Source of the DNA: Phenylobacterium sp. SCN 70-31
GTDB taxonomy: Bacteria > Pseudomonadota > Alphaproteobacteria > Caulobacterales > Caulobacteraceae
Assembly (NCBI RefSeq): GCF_001724605.1
Contig: NZ_MEEX01000039.1
Span: forward strand, 755-34,006
DNA: 33,252 bases
Direction of reading: 5' to 3'
Part shown: positions 23,245 through 31,681 of the stretch, piece after piece
How positions within the stretch are numbered: the stretch's first letter is position 1
Layout of the letters: each line of letters begins with the position of its first letter
Translations under genes and position numbers: made by a program
The notes under the pieces: generated by a model
Database searches by the model: none
Told to the model about the DNA's origin: nothing
What the model saw: only the letters and a program-made list of their open reading frames with translations

Positions 23245-25785
23245 ATGGTGAGCGACAGGGCGGCGGGCTGGGCGGCCCGCATCTGGGCGTGGATCGGGGG
23301 CGGGCTCGTGACGCTCGTCGGCCTGCCCCTGCTGTTGGGCGGTGGCTATCTCGTCTTCCGGGGCGGTTCGCCCTACTACCTGCTGGCCGGCGCCGCGGTG
23401 ACGGCCACGGGGGTCATGGCGGTCCGCCGCCATCCCGCCGCGGGCCTGGTCTATGCCGCGACCCTGGCGGCCACCCTCGGCTGGGCGCTGTGGGAGGCCG
23501 GCTTCGCCTTCTGGCCGCTGCTGCCGCGCCTGTTCGCCCCGGCGGTCCTGGGCCTGTTCCTGCTGCTGGTGATCCCGACGGCGCCCCGGGGGGCGCGGCG
23601 CAACCAGTCGGGTGCGGCGGTGGCGCTGACGTCGCTGGTCCTGCTCGGCGTCCAGGCGGCGGCCCTTCCGGCCACCTTCTCCTGGGGCCAGGCGGCCTCG
23701 CCGGCCGTGGTGCGGCCCCAGCCACCGGGGAGCGAGACGCCGGGAAGCGGGACGCCGGCTGACGAGCGGGCGGGCGACTGGCGCGCCTATGGGCGCGACC
23801 CCGGGGGATCGCGATATTCCCCGGTGGACCAGATCAATCGCGAGAACGTCGACGAGCTGAAGGTCGCCTGGACCTTCCGCACCGCCCTTCCGGCCCACGC
23901 CGGCGATCAGGACCAGAACACGCCTCAGATGGCGGGCGGCGCCGTCTACGTCTGCACGCCCCGCAACGTCGTCATCGCGCTCGACCCCGACACCGGCCGC
24001 GAGAAGTGGCGCCACGATCCGAAGGTCCAGTCCCACTTCTGGCACCGCTGCCGGGGCGTGGGCTACTGGGACGGGACCGAGCCCGCCCCGACGTCCGCCT
24101 CGACGCCCGTCACGGCGAGCGGCGCTCCTACCCGGGCCCCCGCCCGCGCGCCCGCGGCCAACGCCCCCGCGGCCAAGGCCCCGACGAACCGGGTTCCGGC
24201 GACGAACGCCGCTCCGACTCCCGTCGCGGGCCAGCAGGTCGCGGCCGCGCCCGCCCCGCCGGCCTGCGTACGCCGCATCCTGTCGTCCACGATCAACGCC
24301 CAGCTCATCGCGCTGGACGCCGACACGGGCCGGCGCTGCCCCGGCTTCGGCCAGGGCGGGGTGGTCGATCTCCGCACCGGCATGGGCGCGTTCCAGCCGC
24401 CCTTCTACTTCCAGACCTCGATGCCGATGGTAGCCGGAAACCTCGTGATCGTCGGCGGCTGGGTGCTCGACAACCAGGCTGTGGGCGAGCCCTCCGGCGT
24501 GGTGCGCGCCTACGACGTGGTCACCGGCGAACTGGCCTGGGCCTGGGACCTCGGCGACCCGGCGATCGACAAGCTGCCGCCCGAGGGCCAGACCTACACC
24601 CGCGGCACGCCCAACATGTGGTCGACGCCTGCCTACGACCCGGCGCTGGGGCTCGTCTACCTGCCGATCGGCAACGCGACGCCCGACTACTGGGGCTCGC
24701 ATCGCACGGCGGTGTCCGAACGCTATTCGTCCTCGGTCGTGGCGCTGGACGTGCGCACCGGCAAGGAGCGCTGGCGCTTCCAGACCGTCCACCACGACGT
24801 CTGGGACTACGACGTGCCCGCCCAGCCGATGCTGGTCGACTTCCCGGTCGGCGAGGGCAGCGCGCCGGCCCTCGTCCAGCTCACCAAGCGGGGCCAGATC
24901 TTCGTGCTCGACCGGCGGACCGGGACGCCCCTGACCCGGGTGGTGGAATCGCCCGTGCCGCAGGGCGCCATGCCCGGGGAGTGGCTGTCGCCGACCCAGC
25001 CCTATTCGGCCGAGATGCCGGCGGTGGGCGTGGACGCCGTCACCGAGAAGCGCATGTGGGGCGCCACGCCGCTGGACCAGCTCGCCTGTCGCATCCGCTT
25101 CCGCAGCGTGCGCTACGACGGCGACTTCACGCCTCCGGGCGGCCCCGAGCGGCCGTCGCTCCAGTTCCCCGGCAACGCGGGCGGCATGAACTGGGGCTCG
25201 GGCGCCTTCGACCCGCGTCGCGGCCTGCTCATCGTCTCCGACGTGCGCATGCCCCAGACCGTGAGTCTGGAGCGCACCGGCGAGGCCCGGCTTTCCCCCG
25301 CACGCGTCGCCGGCCGGCCGCCGCAGAGCGCCCGGGCCATCGCCTACGCGTCGAAGAACGAATGGCTGCTCAGCCCGCTGTTCGCGCCCTGCCTGGAGCC
25401 GCCGCACGGGATGATCAGCGCCATCGACGTCCACACGCGCGAGATCGTCTGGCAGGTTCCCGCCGGCACGGCCGAGGCCCAGGCCCCGCTGGGCCTGCGG
25501 TCGGGCCTGCCCATTCCCATCGGGACCCTGGGTATCGGCGGACCCATCACCACGGCGGGCGGGGTGACCTTCCGCGCTGCGACCACCGACCCCTACCTGT
25601 GGGCCTACGACAACGCCACCGGCGCGGTCCTGTGGAAGGGCGCCCTGCCGGTCTCGGCCGCGGGCACGCCGTCCACCTACGTCTCGCCGAAGACCGGAAA
25701 GCAGTACGTGGTGGTCAGCGCCGGCGGCGGCGGCAATCCCCTGGCGCCCAAGGGCGACTACGTCGTGGCCTTCGCGCTGCCGTAG
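23245..25785 (+). CDS. Membrane-bound PQQ-dependent dehydrogenase (glucose/quinate/shikimate family)
   Basis: This quinoprotein dehydrogenase oxidises a sugar or cyclic polyol in the periplasm and passes electrons to ubiquinone. It has 846 aa from ATG 23245 (GGGGGA ribosome site). About five membrane helices lie in residues 10-140, followed by the eight-bladed propeller starting at WRAYGRDPGGSRYSPVDQIN. The catalytic-region motif HHDVWDYD (from His516) and Lys548 in TKRGQIFVLDRR correspond to conserved active-site residues of membrane glucose dehydrogenase. An unusual Ala/Pro/Thr-rich insert (residues about 280-340) interrupts the first blade after CRGVGYWDG and before CVRRI. Whether the substrate is glucose, quinate or another compound cannot be told. 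No pqq biosynthesis genes are in the window. A DUF6152 gene follows after 84 bp. Confidence 0.92.
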   Translation: MVSDRAAGWAARIWAWIGGGLVTLVGLPLLLGGGYLVFRGGSPYYLLAGAAVTATGVMAVRRHPAAGLVYAATLAATLGWALWEAGFAFWPLLPRLFAPAVLGLFLLLVIPTAPRGARRNQSGAAVALTSLVLLGVQAAALPATFSWGQAASPAVVRPQPPGSETPGSGTPADERAGDWRAYGRDPGGSRYSPVDQINRENVDELKVAWTFRTALPAHAGDQDQNTPQMAGGAVYVCTPRNVVIALDPDTGREKWRHDPKVQSHFWHRCRGVGYWDGTEPAPTSASTPVTASGAPTRAPARAPAANAPAAKAPTNRVPATNAAPTPVAGQQVAAAPAPPACVRRILSSTINAQLIALDADTGRRCPGFGQGGVVDLRTGMGAFQPPFYFQTSMPMVAGNLVIVGGWVLDNQAVGEPSGVVRAYDVVTGELAWAWDLGDPAIDKLPPEGQTYTRGTPNMWSTPAYDPALGLVYLPIGNATPDYWGSHRTAVSERYSSSVVALDVRTGKERWRFQTVHHDVWDYDVPAQPMLVDFPVGEGSAPALVQLTKRGQIFVLDRRTGTPLTRVVESPVPQGAMPGEWLSPTQPYSAEMPAVGVDAVTEKRMWGATPLDQLACRIRFRSVRYDGDFTPPGGPERPSLQFPGNAGGMNWGSGAFDPRRGLLIVSDVRMPQTVSLERTGEARLSPARVAGRPPQSARAIAYASKNEWLLSPLFAPCLEPPHGMISAIDVHTREIVWQVPAGTAEAQAPLGLRSGLPIPIGTLGIGGPITTAGGVTFRAATTDPYLWAYDNATGAVLWKGALPVSAAGTPSTYVSPKTGKQYVVVSAGGGGNPLAPKGDYVVAFALP

Positions 25786-25869
25786 GCGATCCAGAGGGCG
25801 GGTTCCGCGAACCGCCCGGACGGCATAGGCTCGGCCTGGGGCGCCAACTGGGGGTTATGGAGACCGCGC

Positions 25870-26217
25870 ATGATCCGAACCGTCATCCTGGCCGCCGGCC
25901 TGGCGCTGGCCCCGGCCGCCGTCCTGGCTCACCACGGCTGGAGCTCCTACGACGCCGACAAGGTGGTGAAGGTCACCGCCCCGCTCACCGACGTCGCCTG
26001 GGGCAATCCCCACGCCACGGCGAAGGTCAGCTACCAGGGCCGCACCTGGGACGTCGTCCTGGCGCCCATCGCCCGGATGACCGCCCGCGGCCTGACCCAG
26101 GACATGGTCGGCCCCGGCAAGCCCGTGACGCTGGAGGGCTATCCCCGCAGCGACGGGACGGCCGAGATGCGCATCGAGCGCGTCACCGCCCAGGGCAAGG
26201 TGGTCGAGCTTCGGTAG
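25870..26217 (+). CDS. DUF6152 periplasmic protein
   Basis: This is a small exported protein of 115 aa. A signal peptide covers residues 1-20 (MIRTVILAAGLALAPAAVLA). The mature protein begins with the typical HHGWSSYDADK motif, followed by an OB-fold-like strand pattern (VTAPLTDVAWGNPHATAKVSYQG; EGYPRSDGTAEMRIERVT). This is the DUF6152 family, whose function is unknown; members often lie near exported dehydrogenases or copper/heme proteins. The gene is 84 bp after the PQQ dehydrogenase with a small G+C hairpin between (about 25797-25820), so it may share its transcript. It ends 4 bp from the convergent transporter gene. Confidence 0.85.
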   Translation: MIRTVILAAGLALAPAAVLAHHGWSSYDADKVVKVTAPLTDVAWGNPHATAKVSYQGRTWDVVLAPIARMTARGLTQDMVGPGKPVTLEGYPRSDGTAEMRIERVTAQGKVVELR

Positions 26218-26221
26218 GCCG

Positions 26222-27715
26222 CTAGGGCGGCGGCCGGGTGGGCGCCTGGGCCGTATCCCGCCGTCGCAGCTCGGCGACGATCGCGGCGTGCCGGGCGCGG
26301 CCCATATTGTACGGGATCATGATCGCCAGGCCCAGGAACAGGACCGACAGCATCACCGGGCCGTAGACCACGCCCAGTCGGGTCAGGGCGTCGAGCGGAA
26401 CCGCGCCCGGGGCGGTGTTGGCCGGGAAGCGGATCAGGTCGATCACCACGCCGGCGACCGCGCCGCCCAGCCCCAGAGAGACCTTTCGGCAGAAGGCGTT
26501 GGCGCCGAAGAACAGGCCCTCGGCGCGGCCGCCGTGCGTCAGGTCGTATTCGTCGGCCACGTCCGCCAGCATGGCCGACGACAGCACGACGGGAATGCAG
26601 CCGATCAGGCCGGCCATGAAGCTGCATCCGATCAACAGGGGCAGCACGCCCGCCTCGCCGTTCTCGGGCGCCAGGCCGGCCAGCCGCAGCAACGTCGGCG
26701 CCGAGCCCATGACGCACGAGCCGGCGATCCCGGCCATGTAGGCGGCCTTCTTGTCGAGGCGGCCGGCGGCGGGCCGCGCCAGCGGGATGCCGATGATATA
26801 GCCGGCCATGCTGGCGTAGAACACGAGCTGCACCGACTGCGGGGGCAGCTCCCAGAAGTAGGTGTTCATGTGCAGGGCCAGGGCGAACTGCACGCCGTTG
26901 TAGAGGTACATGACCAGCAGGGCGAAGAAGAGCGCCCGGAACGAGGGCGAGCCCACCGCCAGGCGCAGCTTGCGGACCAGCCCGTCGTGTGAAGGGGGCG
27001 CCGCGCCGGCGTCTTCCTTCTGGAGCGCCAGGGCGGCGCGCTGGGTGCCCAGGGCCGAGACGATCACGAAGAAGACGACCAGCGCGCCCGTGGCCAGGGC
27101 GAAGGGCGGATAGGCGGCCGGGTCGAGCTGCCCGTTCTCGAAGCCGGGCCGGTCGGCGAAGAACACCGAGAACGCCAGCCCCAGGGCGATGATCCGGCCC
27201 ACGTAGCCGAACAGCACGCGATAGCCGCCCACCGAGACGCGCTCGGCGAAGTCGCGGCTGAGTTCGGCGCCCAGGGCCATGTGCGGCACGAAGTACAGAG
27301 TCATGGCGAAGCGCGCGGCGATGGTCAGGGCCGTCAGCCAGGCGAACAGCCCCCACTGGCCGAACTCGGGCGGCTGGAACAGGAACCACAGCGCGATCGC
27401 CAGGGGCACGGGCGCCGCATAGAGGAAGGGATGCCGGCGGCCCAGGCGGCTGCGCAGCCGGTCCGACCACGCCCCCACGAACGGGTCCGAGACGCCGTCG
27501 AACAGCAGCGCGACGAACAGGGCCAGCCCCGTCAGCGCGCCCGAGAGCCCCACCACCTGCACGTAGTAGAAGAACAGGAAGGTCTCGAGCGCCGCGGTCT
27601 TGAGACCCTCGCCGGCCTCGCCCAGGCCGTAGAAGACCCGTGTGCGGACCGACAGGCCCCCGGCGGCGGGCGTTCCCGGCGCGGCGGCGTCTTGGACAGC
27701 GGTCCCGTGGGTCAT
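26222..27715 (-). CDS. GPH-family (MelB-like) MFS cation symporter
   Basis: This is an inner-membrane secondary transporter of 497 aa with 12 predicted helices. It carries the GPH-family signature LFDGVSDPFVGAWSDRLRSR, followed by LGRRHPFL, and the second half repeats the pattern around ADVADEYDLTHGGRAEGLFFG. These residues couple Na+ or H+ to glycoside or sugar-acid uptake in MelB relatives. The start at 27715 is chosen for its strong ribosome site (GGGGGAGG, 5 nt upstream); an upstream extension to 27778 would run through the operators. It is divergent from the TetR gene across two tandem 15-bp operators, so TetR control is likely. The substrate is unknown. Confidence 0.92.
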   Translation of the reverse strand: MTHGTAVQDAAAPGTPAAGGLSVRTRVFYGLGEAGEGLKTAALETFLFFYYVQVVGLSGALTGLALFVALLFDGVSDPFVGAWSDRLRSRLGRRHPFLYAAPVPLAIALWFLFQPPEFGQWGLFAWLTALTIAARFAMTLYFVPHMALGAELSRDFAERVSVGGYRVLFGYVGRIIALGLAFSVFFADRPGFENGQLDPAAYPPFALATGALVVFFVIVSALGTQRAALALQKEDAGAAPPSHDGLVRKLRLAVGSPSFRALFFALLVMYLYNGVQFALALHMNTYFWELPPQSVQLVFYASMAGYIIGIPLARPAAGRLDKKAAYMAGIAGSCVMGSAPTLLRLAGLAPENGEAGVLPLLIGCSFMAGLIGCIPVVLSSAMLADVADEYDLTHGGRAEGLFFGANAFCRKVSLGLGGAVAGVVIDLIRFPANTAPGAVPLDALTRLGVVYGPVMLSVLFLGLAIMIPYNMGRARHAAIVAELRRRDTAQAPTRPPP

Positions 27716-27755
27716 TCGGCCTCCCCCTTTACGACAGGCGTCTAACGCGCCTTCT

Positions 27756-27787
27756 AGACATTCGGTGACAATCGCCACTGAGTGACA
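27756..27787. promoter_or_regulatory. Tandem operator pair between the MFS transporter and TetR genes
   Basis: Two 15-mers fit TGTCAC-N3-GTGACA: AGACATTCGGTGACA (27756-27770) and CGCCACTGAGTGACA (27773-27787). Both have a perfect right half (GTGACA) and a degenerate left half, and start 17 bp apart. The same motif and the same 17-bp pitch recur at 31611-31642. Likely the binding site of the adjacent TetR protein; inferred. Confidence 0.65.
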
Positions 27788-27849
27788 CGAGGCGGAGTTG
27801 CGTCCGCGGTGTCAAGATGGTTGTTCTTCTACGGGGGCTGAGGTTGGGA

Positions 27850-28449
27850 ATGGACGAGGTAGGACTCCGGGCGCGCAAGATGGCGCGGACCCGCGATCAG
27901 ATCGCCGAGGCGGCGATCCATCTTTTCGTGGAGCAGGGCTACGACGCCACGACGCTGGAGGAGGTGGCCGACCGGGCCGACGTCCACAAGCGCACGCTGC
28001 TGCGCTACTTCCCCAGCAAGGCGCATCTCGTGCTGCATGGACAGTATGCGGCGATCGAAGAGTTCCGCGAGGCGGTCGCCGGGCGGGGGGCGACGCCGGT
28101 CATCGATCTGTGGACCGCCCATGTGATCCGGCACGCCCGCGACATGGCGCGGCGGGGGGCGCTGGCGAACCTGCGCAAGATCGCCCGGTCCGAACCGGCG
28201 CTGGAGGCTGCCTACCTGTCGATCCAGTCCACCTACCAGACGCTGCTCGGCAAGGGCCTTCGCGAGGATCTCGGCGACGACCCCCAGGCCGCGGTGATCG
28301 CCGCGGTGGCGGCCGCGGGACTGGTCGGCGGCAACTATTCGGTGAGCGCGGGCATCTTCGCGCGGGAAGCCTACGACGAACTCGAGGCGCCGCTGCTGGA
28401 GGTGATCCGGCTGGTGCGCGAGAAGCTGCTGGGGAGCCGGTTCGGCTGA
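27850..28449 (+). CDS. TetR-family transcriptional regulator
   Basis: This is a ligand-responsive repressor of 199 aa. The N-terminal TetR helix-turn-helix is clear: TRDQIAEAAIHLFVEQGYDA, then TTLEEVADRADVHKRTLLRYFPSKAHLV. The C-terminal ligand domain is all-helical with no recognisable ligand signature. ATG 27850 is chosen (GAGGTTGGGA upstream); an earlier start at 27817 would add 11 residues, and ATG 27883 is also possible. It is divergent from the MFS gene. The shared 15-bp operators in both intergenic regions of the locus suggest that it controls itself, the transporter, the TonB receptor operon and the oxygenase. Confidence 0.93.
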   Translation: MDEVGLRARKMARTRDQIAEAAIHLFVEQGYDATTLEEVADRADVHKRTLLRYFPSKAHLVLHGQYAAIEEFREAVAGRGATPVIDLWTAHVIRHARDMARRGALANLRKIARSEPALEAAYLSIQSTYQTLLGKGLREDLGDDPQAAVIAAVAAAGLVGGNYSVSAGIFAREAYDELEAPLLEVIRLVREKLLGSRFG

Positions 28450-28457
28450 CGCCCGGA

Positions 28458-28485
28458 GGGGCGGGGGCGAGGACCCCTCCGCCCC
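28458..28485. terminator. G+C-rich hairpin between convergent TetR and SCP2-like genes
   Basis: GGGGCGGGGG (28458-28467) pairs with CCCTCCGCCCC (ending 28485) over 10 bp with one G-T pair. It fills the 42-bp gap between two convergent stops. No T-run on either side, so bidirectional termination is only probable. Confidence 0.4.
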
Positions 28486-28491
28486 GGCCCG

Positions 28492-28920
28492 TCAGGCCGT
28501 GACCCGTGCGATGATGTCGTGGAAGTCGCCGACCCGCGGGTCGCGCTTCGACCGGTCGCCGATCACCTGCATCTTGCCGGCGTCGCGCAGGGCCTGGGCC
28601 ATGGCCGCCAGTTCCGCCTGGCGCGCGGGTTCGCCCCGCGTGTCGTAGCGGCCCAGCGGGACCACGGCCTCGTAGTCGATGACGATCTTCACGTCGACGT
28701 CGTCCCGTTCGCCCTCGCCGAACGTCACCTCGCCGTCGCGCACGATGCAGTGCCAGGCCAGGGGCGACCCGTCGGGCGACAGGTCCGCCGGCGGGTCGGT
28801 GAACACCTCGCAGAGCGACCAGGAGATATCCGGCGCTTCCGTCTGGAAGCGCCGGACCCGTTCGGTCACCAGTCCGTGCATGAAGGCCATCCAGCCCGGG
28901 CTCGCGAACGCGTACGTCAT
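28492..28920 (-). CDS. Small protein of unknown function, weakly SCP2-like
   Basis: I do not recognise this 142 aa cytoplasmic protein with certainty. It starts MTYAFASPGWMAFMHGLVTE and contains a central beta-rich stretch (WHCIVRDGEVTFGEGERDDVDVKIVIDYE), then a Gly-Arg-Tyr turn and a helical C-terminus with a lysine/arginine-rich GDRSKRDPRVGDFHDIIARV. The strand pattern and ending recall small SCP2-sterol-carrier-like proteins, but this is a weak guess. The ATG at 28920 overlaps the stop of the TonB receptor by ATGA, so it is the second gene of that operon and likely handles the same substrate. Confidence 0.75.
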   Translation of the reverse strand: MTYAFASPGWMAFMHGLVTERVRRFQTEAPDISWSLCEVFTDPPADLSPDGSPLAWHCIVRDGEVTFGEGERDDVDVKIVIDYEAVVPLGRYDTRGEPARQAELAAMAQALRDAGKMQVIGDRSKRDPRVGDFHDIIARVTA

Positions 28921-31502
28921 TGGCCGAACGCGTAGCGCAGCATGACGCCGTAGGTGCGCGGCTCGCCGTAGATGCGCACCGCCGTGCCCAGCGAGTGGAG
29001 CTGGGGGATCGACGTCAGGGCGTAGTTGGCGTCGGTCAGGTTGTTGATGAACACCGCGCCGCTCACCCGGCTGCCGCGGATGTTCTTCCAGTCGGCCCGC
29101 ACGTTGATCCGCTCGAACGCGCCCTGCGAGAGCGCGTCGCGCACCTGTTCGCCGTACTGCTCGATGTTCCGCGCCGCCGCGTCGGTGAAGTAGCGGCGGG
29201 ACTGGGCGTAGAGCGTGCCCTGGATCGAGATGTCCCCCAGGTCCGGGTCGACCGGGACATTGTACTTAACCGTGAAGCTGCCCTGGTGCTTGGAGATGTT
29301 GGGGAACGGATTGTCGGACAGGTCGATGAGGCAGATTGCGGCGGTCAGCGGCGGCTGGCACCGCGCGTTGCCCGGCCGGATCAGCGCCAGCGGGTCGGCG
29401 CCCTGCCAGTCGGTGAACGCGGCGTCGGCGTACGAGTAGTTGGCCGACAGGTCCCAGTTGCCGAACACGATCTGGCCCTGGAGTTCCGCGCCCTTGATGA
29501 CCGCGGCCGAGGCGTTGACGATGTAGGTCGTCGTCACCCCGTTCACCGAGGCGTTGAAGGTGCGCTGGATGTCCGAATACTCGGTGCGGTAGAGGGCCGC
29601 GTTCAGGCGTCCCCGCAGTCCGCCCGAGCGGAAGTCGAACTTCGAGCCCAGTTCGTAGTCGCGCACCGTTTCCGGCGCGTAGTTCGGCGTGTAGTTCGGC
29701 AGACCGGCCGCATCCAGAACCAGGTTGATGCCGCCGGGCCGGTAGCCCTTCCGCGTGGCCACATAGAGCAGCAGGTCGTCGTTGACCTGGGCGTCCAGGG
29801 TCAGGGTCGAGTTCCAGCCGTCGCTCTTGGTGAAGCTCCGGTTCCGGGCTCCGGGCACATAGGCGCCGGTCTGGAGGTTGGTGCTCACCGACCGCGAGAA
29901 GATCTCGGACTTGTCCCACGACTTGCGCAGGCCGCCGGTGGCGTGGAGGCCCTGGATGAAGGGCGCCAGGAAGCCGATGTCCACCGTCGCCTGGCCGTAG
30001 AGCGCCCGCTGGGTGGTCATGCCGCCATCGGGGAACGGGAACGACGGATTGTAGCCCAGCGTCGCCAGGGTGACGCCCGAATAGACCCGCGACAGGTTGC
30101 GGATGCCCTCCAGGTTCCGGATCGCCGGCGTCCGCTGGTAGAAGCCGCCCATGCTCCACGAGACCAGGTCGTCGCCGATCACGCCGCGGAGCTGGGTCTC
30201 GTTGGTGTAGACCTTCTGGTACGGCCCGGCCTCGAAGACCGCGCGATTGCCCTGCTGCTGCGCCGAGACGCTGAAGGCGTAGGACGAGGTCTGCGACACC
30301 GACACCGACGACTGGATCAGCCCGCCCAGACCGTCCACGTCCCATCCGGTCGCGCCCTTGGCGGCCTGGAAGCCGAAGATGTTGCGCAGGGTCAGGGTGG
30401 TGAAGCCGACCTCGCCGAAGTCGTATTCCGACTGGTTGACGAAGGTCCACTTGCGCAGGGTTTCGTGCAGGTCGAGGTTCGGGTCGCCGGGCACGTAACG
30501 TGCGGCGTCCTTGCCCCCGGCCTGGAGGCGCGCGAACTCGGCTTCCATCGCCGGACGGAAGGTGGCCGCGGTGCGCAGGCGCTGGTCGATACAGGTGTTG
30601 AGGTTCGGGGCGAGGCCCGCCGTGACGGCCGCGTTGCAGGCCGCGCCGAAGACCGCGGTCCCCGTGGCCAGCCCGTTCGGGGCGTCGATATTGGCGGGAA
30701 GGTTGTAGAGCGCCAGCGAGGTGTTGATCGCCGTCAGCGAGGTGGCGCCGGCGGCCTGGTCCACGTCGTAGTAGTCGAGCACCGCATAGTTGCGGAACCG
30801 GCCGTTCCCCGGCCGCCAGTCGACGCTGAAGCGGAATTCCTGGCTGTTGTTCTCGTTCAGGCGCTGCGACGAGCCCAGCACCTTGGTGTAGCCGTCCAGG
30901 TGGTCGCGGTGCACCGCCAGACGCACGGCCAGCTGGTCGTCCACGATCGGCACGTTGATGACGCCGGTGATGCGGCTGAGGCCCAGATTGCCCTGGTTCA
31001 CCTCGAACGAGCCGCTGAACTCGTTGAATCGCGGGCGGTTGGGCGTGACCAGCACGGCGCCGGCGGTGTTGGCGCGGCCGAACAGCGTGCCCTGCGGCCC
31101 GTTCAGCACCTGCACCGAGCCCACGTCGTACAGCGGCGCGGCGCTTTCCGTCGGGCCCCCGGGCACTTCGGCGTAGTAGACCTGGGTGCCGCCGGCCAGG
31201 CCGCGGATGCTGAAGCCGCCCGACAGGCGGCCGAACTGGGTGGTCATCTGGATCGACGGGGCGGCGAACATCACGTCCGTCGTGGTGACGATCCCGCGCT
31301 CCTTGATGGCCGACTCGCCCAGCGCCGTGACGGCCACGGGCACGTTCTGGATGTTCTCTTCGACCCGGCGGGCCGTGACGACCACCTCGTCCACGTCCGT
31401 GGATGCGGTCTGCGCGAAGGCTGTCGTTCCGAACGCCGCTGCGGCCGCTCCGCCGAGCAGACCCGCGATGTAAGCGCGCTTACGCGCGTGCTGAACCAGC
31501 AT
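28917..31502 (-). CDS. TonB-dependent outer-membrane receptor
   Basis: This 861 aa outer-membrane receptor has a signal peptide (residues about 1-30, AYIAGLLGGAAAAAFGTTAF, cut near AQT) and a TonB box (DVDEVVVTARR). The plug carries VPVAVTAL, FSIRGLAGG, VQVLNGPQGTLFGRANTAGAV and VTPNRPRF. The long barrel ends at MLRYAFGQ. The plug is of the type seen in sphingomonad/caulobacter receptors for non-iron organic nutrients (IQNVPVAVTAL, PQGTLFGR, TGAVL) rather than the siderophore type at 18453. There is no Fur box upstream; instead a 15-bp operator stands 44 bp before its start and a tandem pair lies further up. It is transcribed divergently from the oxygenase and followed by the overlapping SCP2-like gene. 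The substrate is unknown. Confidence 0.93.
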   Translation of the reverse strand: MLVQHARKRAYIAGLLGGAAAAAFGTTAFAQTASTDVDEVVVTARRVEENIQNVPVAVTALGESAIKERGIVTTTDVMFAAPSIQMTTQFGRLSGGFSIRGLAGGTQVYYAEVPGGPTESAAPLYDVGSVQVLNGPQGTLFGRANTAGAVLVTPNRPRFNEFSGSFEVNQGNLGLSRITGVINVPIVDDQLAVRLAVHRDHLDGYTKVLGSSQRLNENNSQEFRFSVDWRPGNGRFRNYAVLDYYDVDQAAGATSLTAINTSLALYNLPANIDAPNGLATGTAVFGAACNAAVTAGLAPNLNTCIDQRLRTAATFRPAMEAEFARLQAGGKDAARYVPGDPNLDLHETLRKWTFVNQSEYDFGEVGFTTLTLRNIFGFQAAKGATGWDVDGLGGLIQSSVSVSQTSSYAFSVSAQQQGNRAVFEAGPYQKVYTNETQLRGVIGDDLVSWSMGGFYQRTPAIRNLEGIRNLSRVYSGVTLATLGYNPSFPFPDGGMTTQRALYGQATVDIGFLAPFIQGLHATGGLRKSWDKSEIFSRSVSTNLQTGAYVPGARNRSFTKSDGWNSTLTLDAQVNDDLLLYVATRKGYRPGGINLVLDAAGLPNYTPNYAPETVRDYELGSKFDFRSGGLRGRLNAALYRTEYSDIQRTFNASVNGVTTTYIVNASAAVIKGAELQGQIVFGNWDLSANYSYADAAFTDWQGADPLALIRPGNARCQPPLTAAICLIDLSDNPFPNISKHQGSFTVKYNVPVDPDLGDISIQGTLYAQSRRYFTDAAARNIEQYGEQVRDALSQGAFERINVRADWKNIRGSRVSGAVFINNLTDANYALTSIPQLHSLGTAVRIYGEPRTYGVMLRYAFGQ

Positions 31503-31545
31503 TCCCCCTGTACCTCCCTGTTTGTTATTGGCGCCTGGACGCTTA

Positions 31546-31560
31546 TGTCACTCAGTAGCA
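31546..31560. promoter_or_regulatory. Operator before the TonB receptor
   Basis: TGTCACTCAGTAGCA fits TGTCAC-N3-GTGACA with a perfect left half and a right half altered at two positions. Its reverse complement shares 11 consecutive bases (ACTGAGTGACA) with the operator at 27777-27787. It lies 44 bp upstream of the receptor start on the minus strand. Confidence 0.55.
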
Positions 31561-31610
31561 AAAGCGCATCGGACGCACTTGTCAATCGGCTCCGGGTTGC
31601 GGGGCTATTT

Positions 31611-31642
31611 TGTCACCAAGTGACACTTGACACCAAATGACA
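31611..31642. promoter_or_regulatory. Tandem operator pair before the PhyH-family oxygenase
   Basis: TGTCACCAAGTGACA (31611-31625) is a perfect palindrome apart from its 3-nt centre. TGACACCAAATGACA (31628-31642) is a second copy differing at two positions and starting 17 bp later. They lie 40-71 bp upstream of the oxygenase ATG and in the shared divergent region with the TonB receptor. Probable TetR-protein sites. Confidence 0.68.
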
Positions 31643-31681
31643 TGTGGCGTTTTCATAGATCAAAATCAGGGAGGAAACCGA

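Noticed and set aside
28920..31640. 906-aa open frame on the plus strand opposite the TonB receptor
   Set aside because: Antisense shadow; the minus strand encodes a complete receptor with signal peptide, plug and barrel.
31637..31681. Earlier start for the PhyH oxygenase
   Set aside because: This ATG lies inside the second operator copy and has no ribosome site, whereas ATG 31682 has GGGAGGA.
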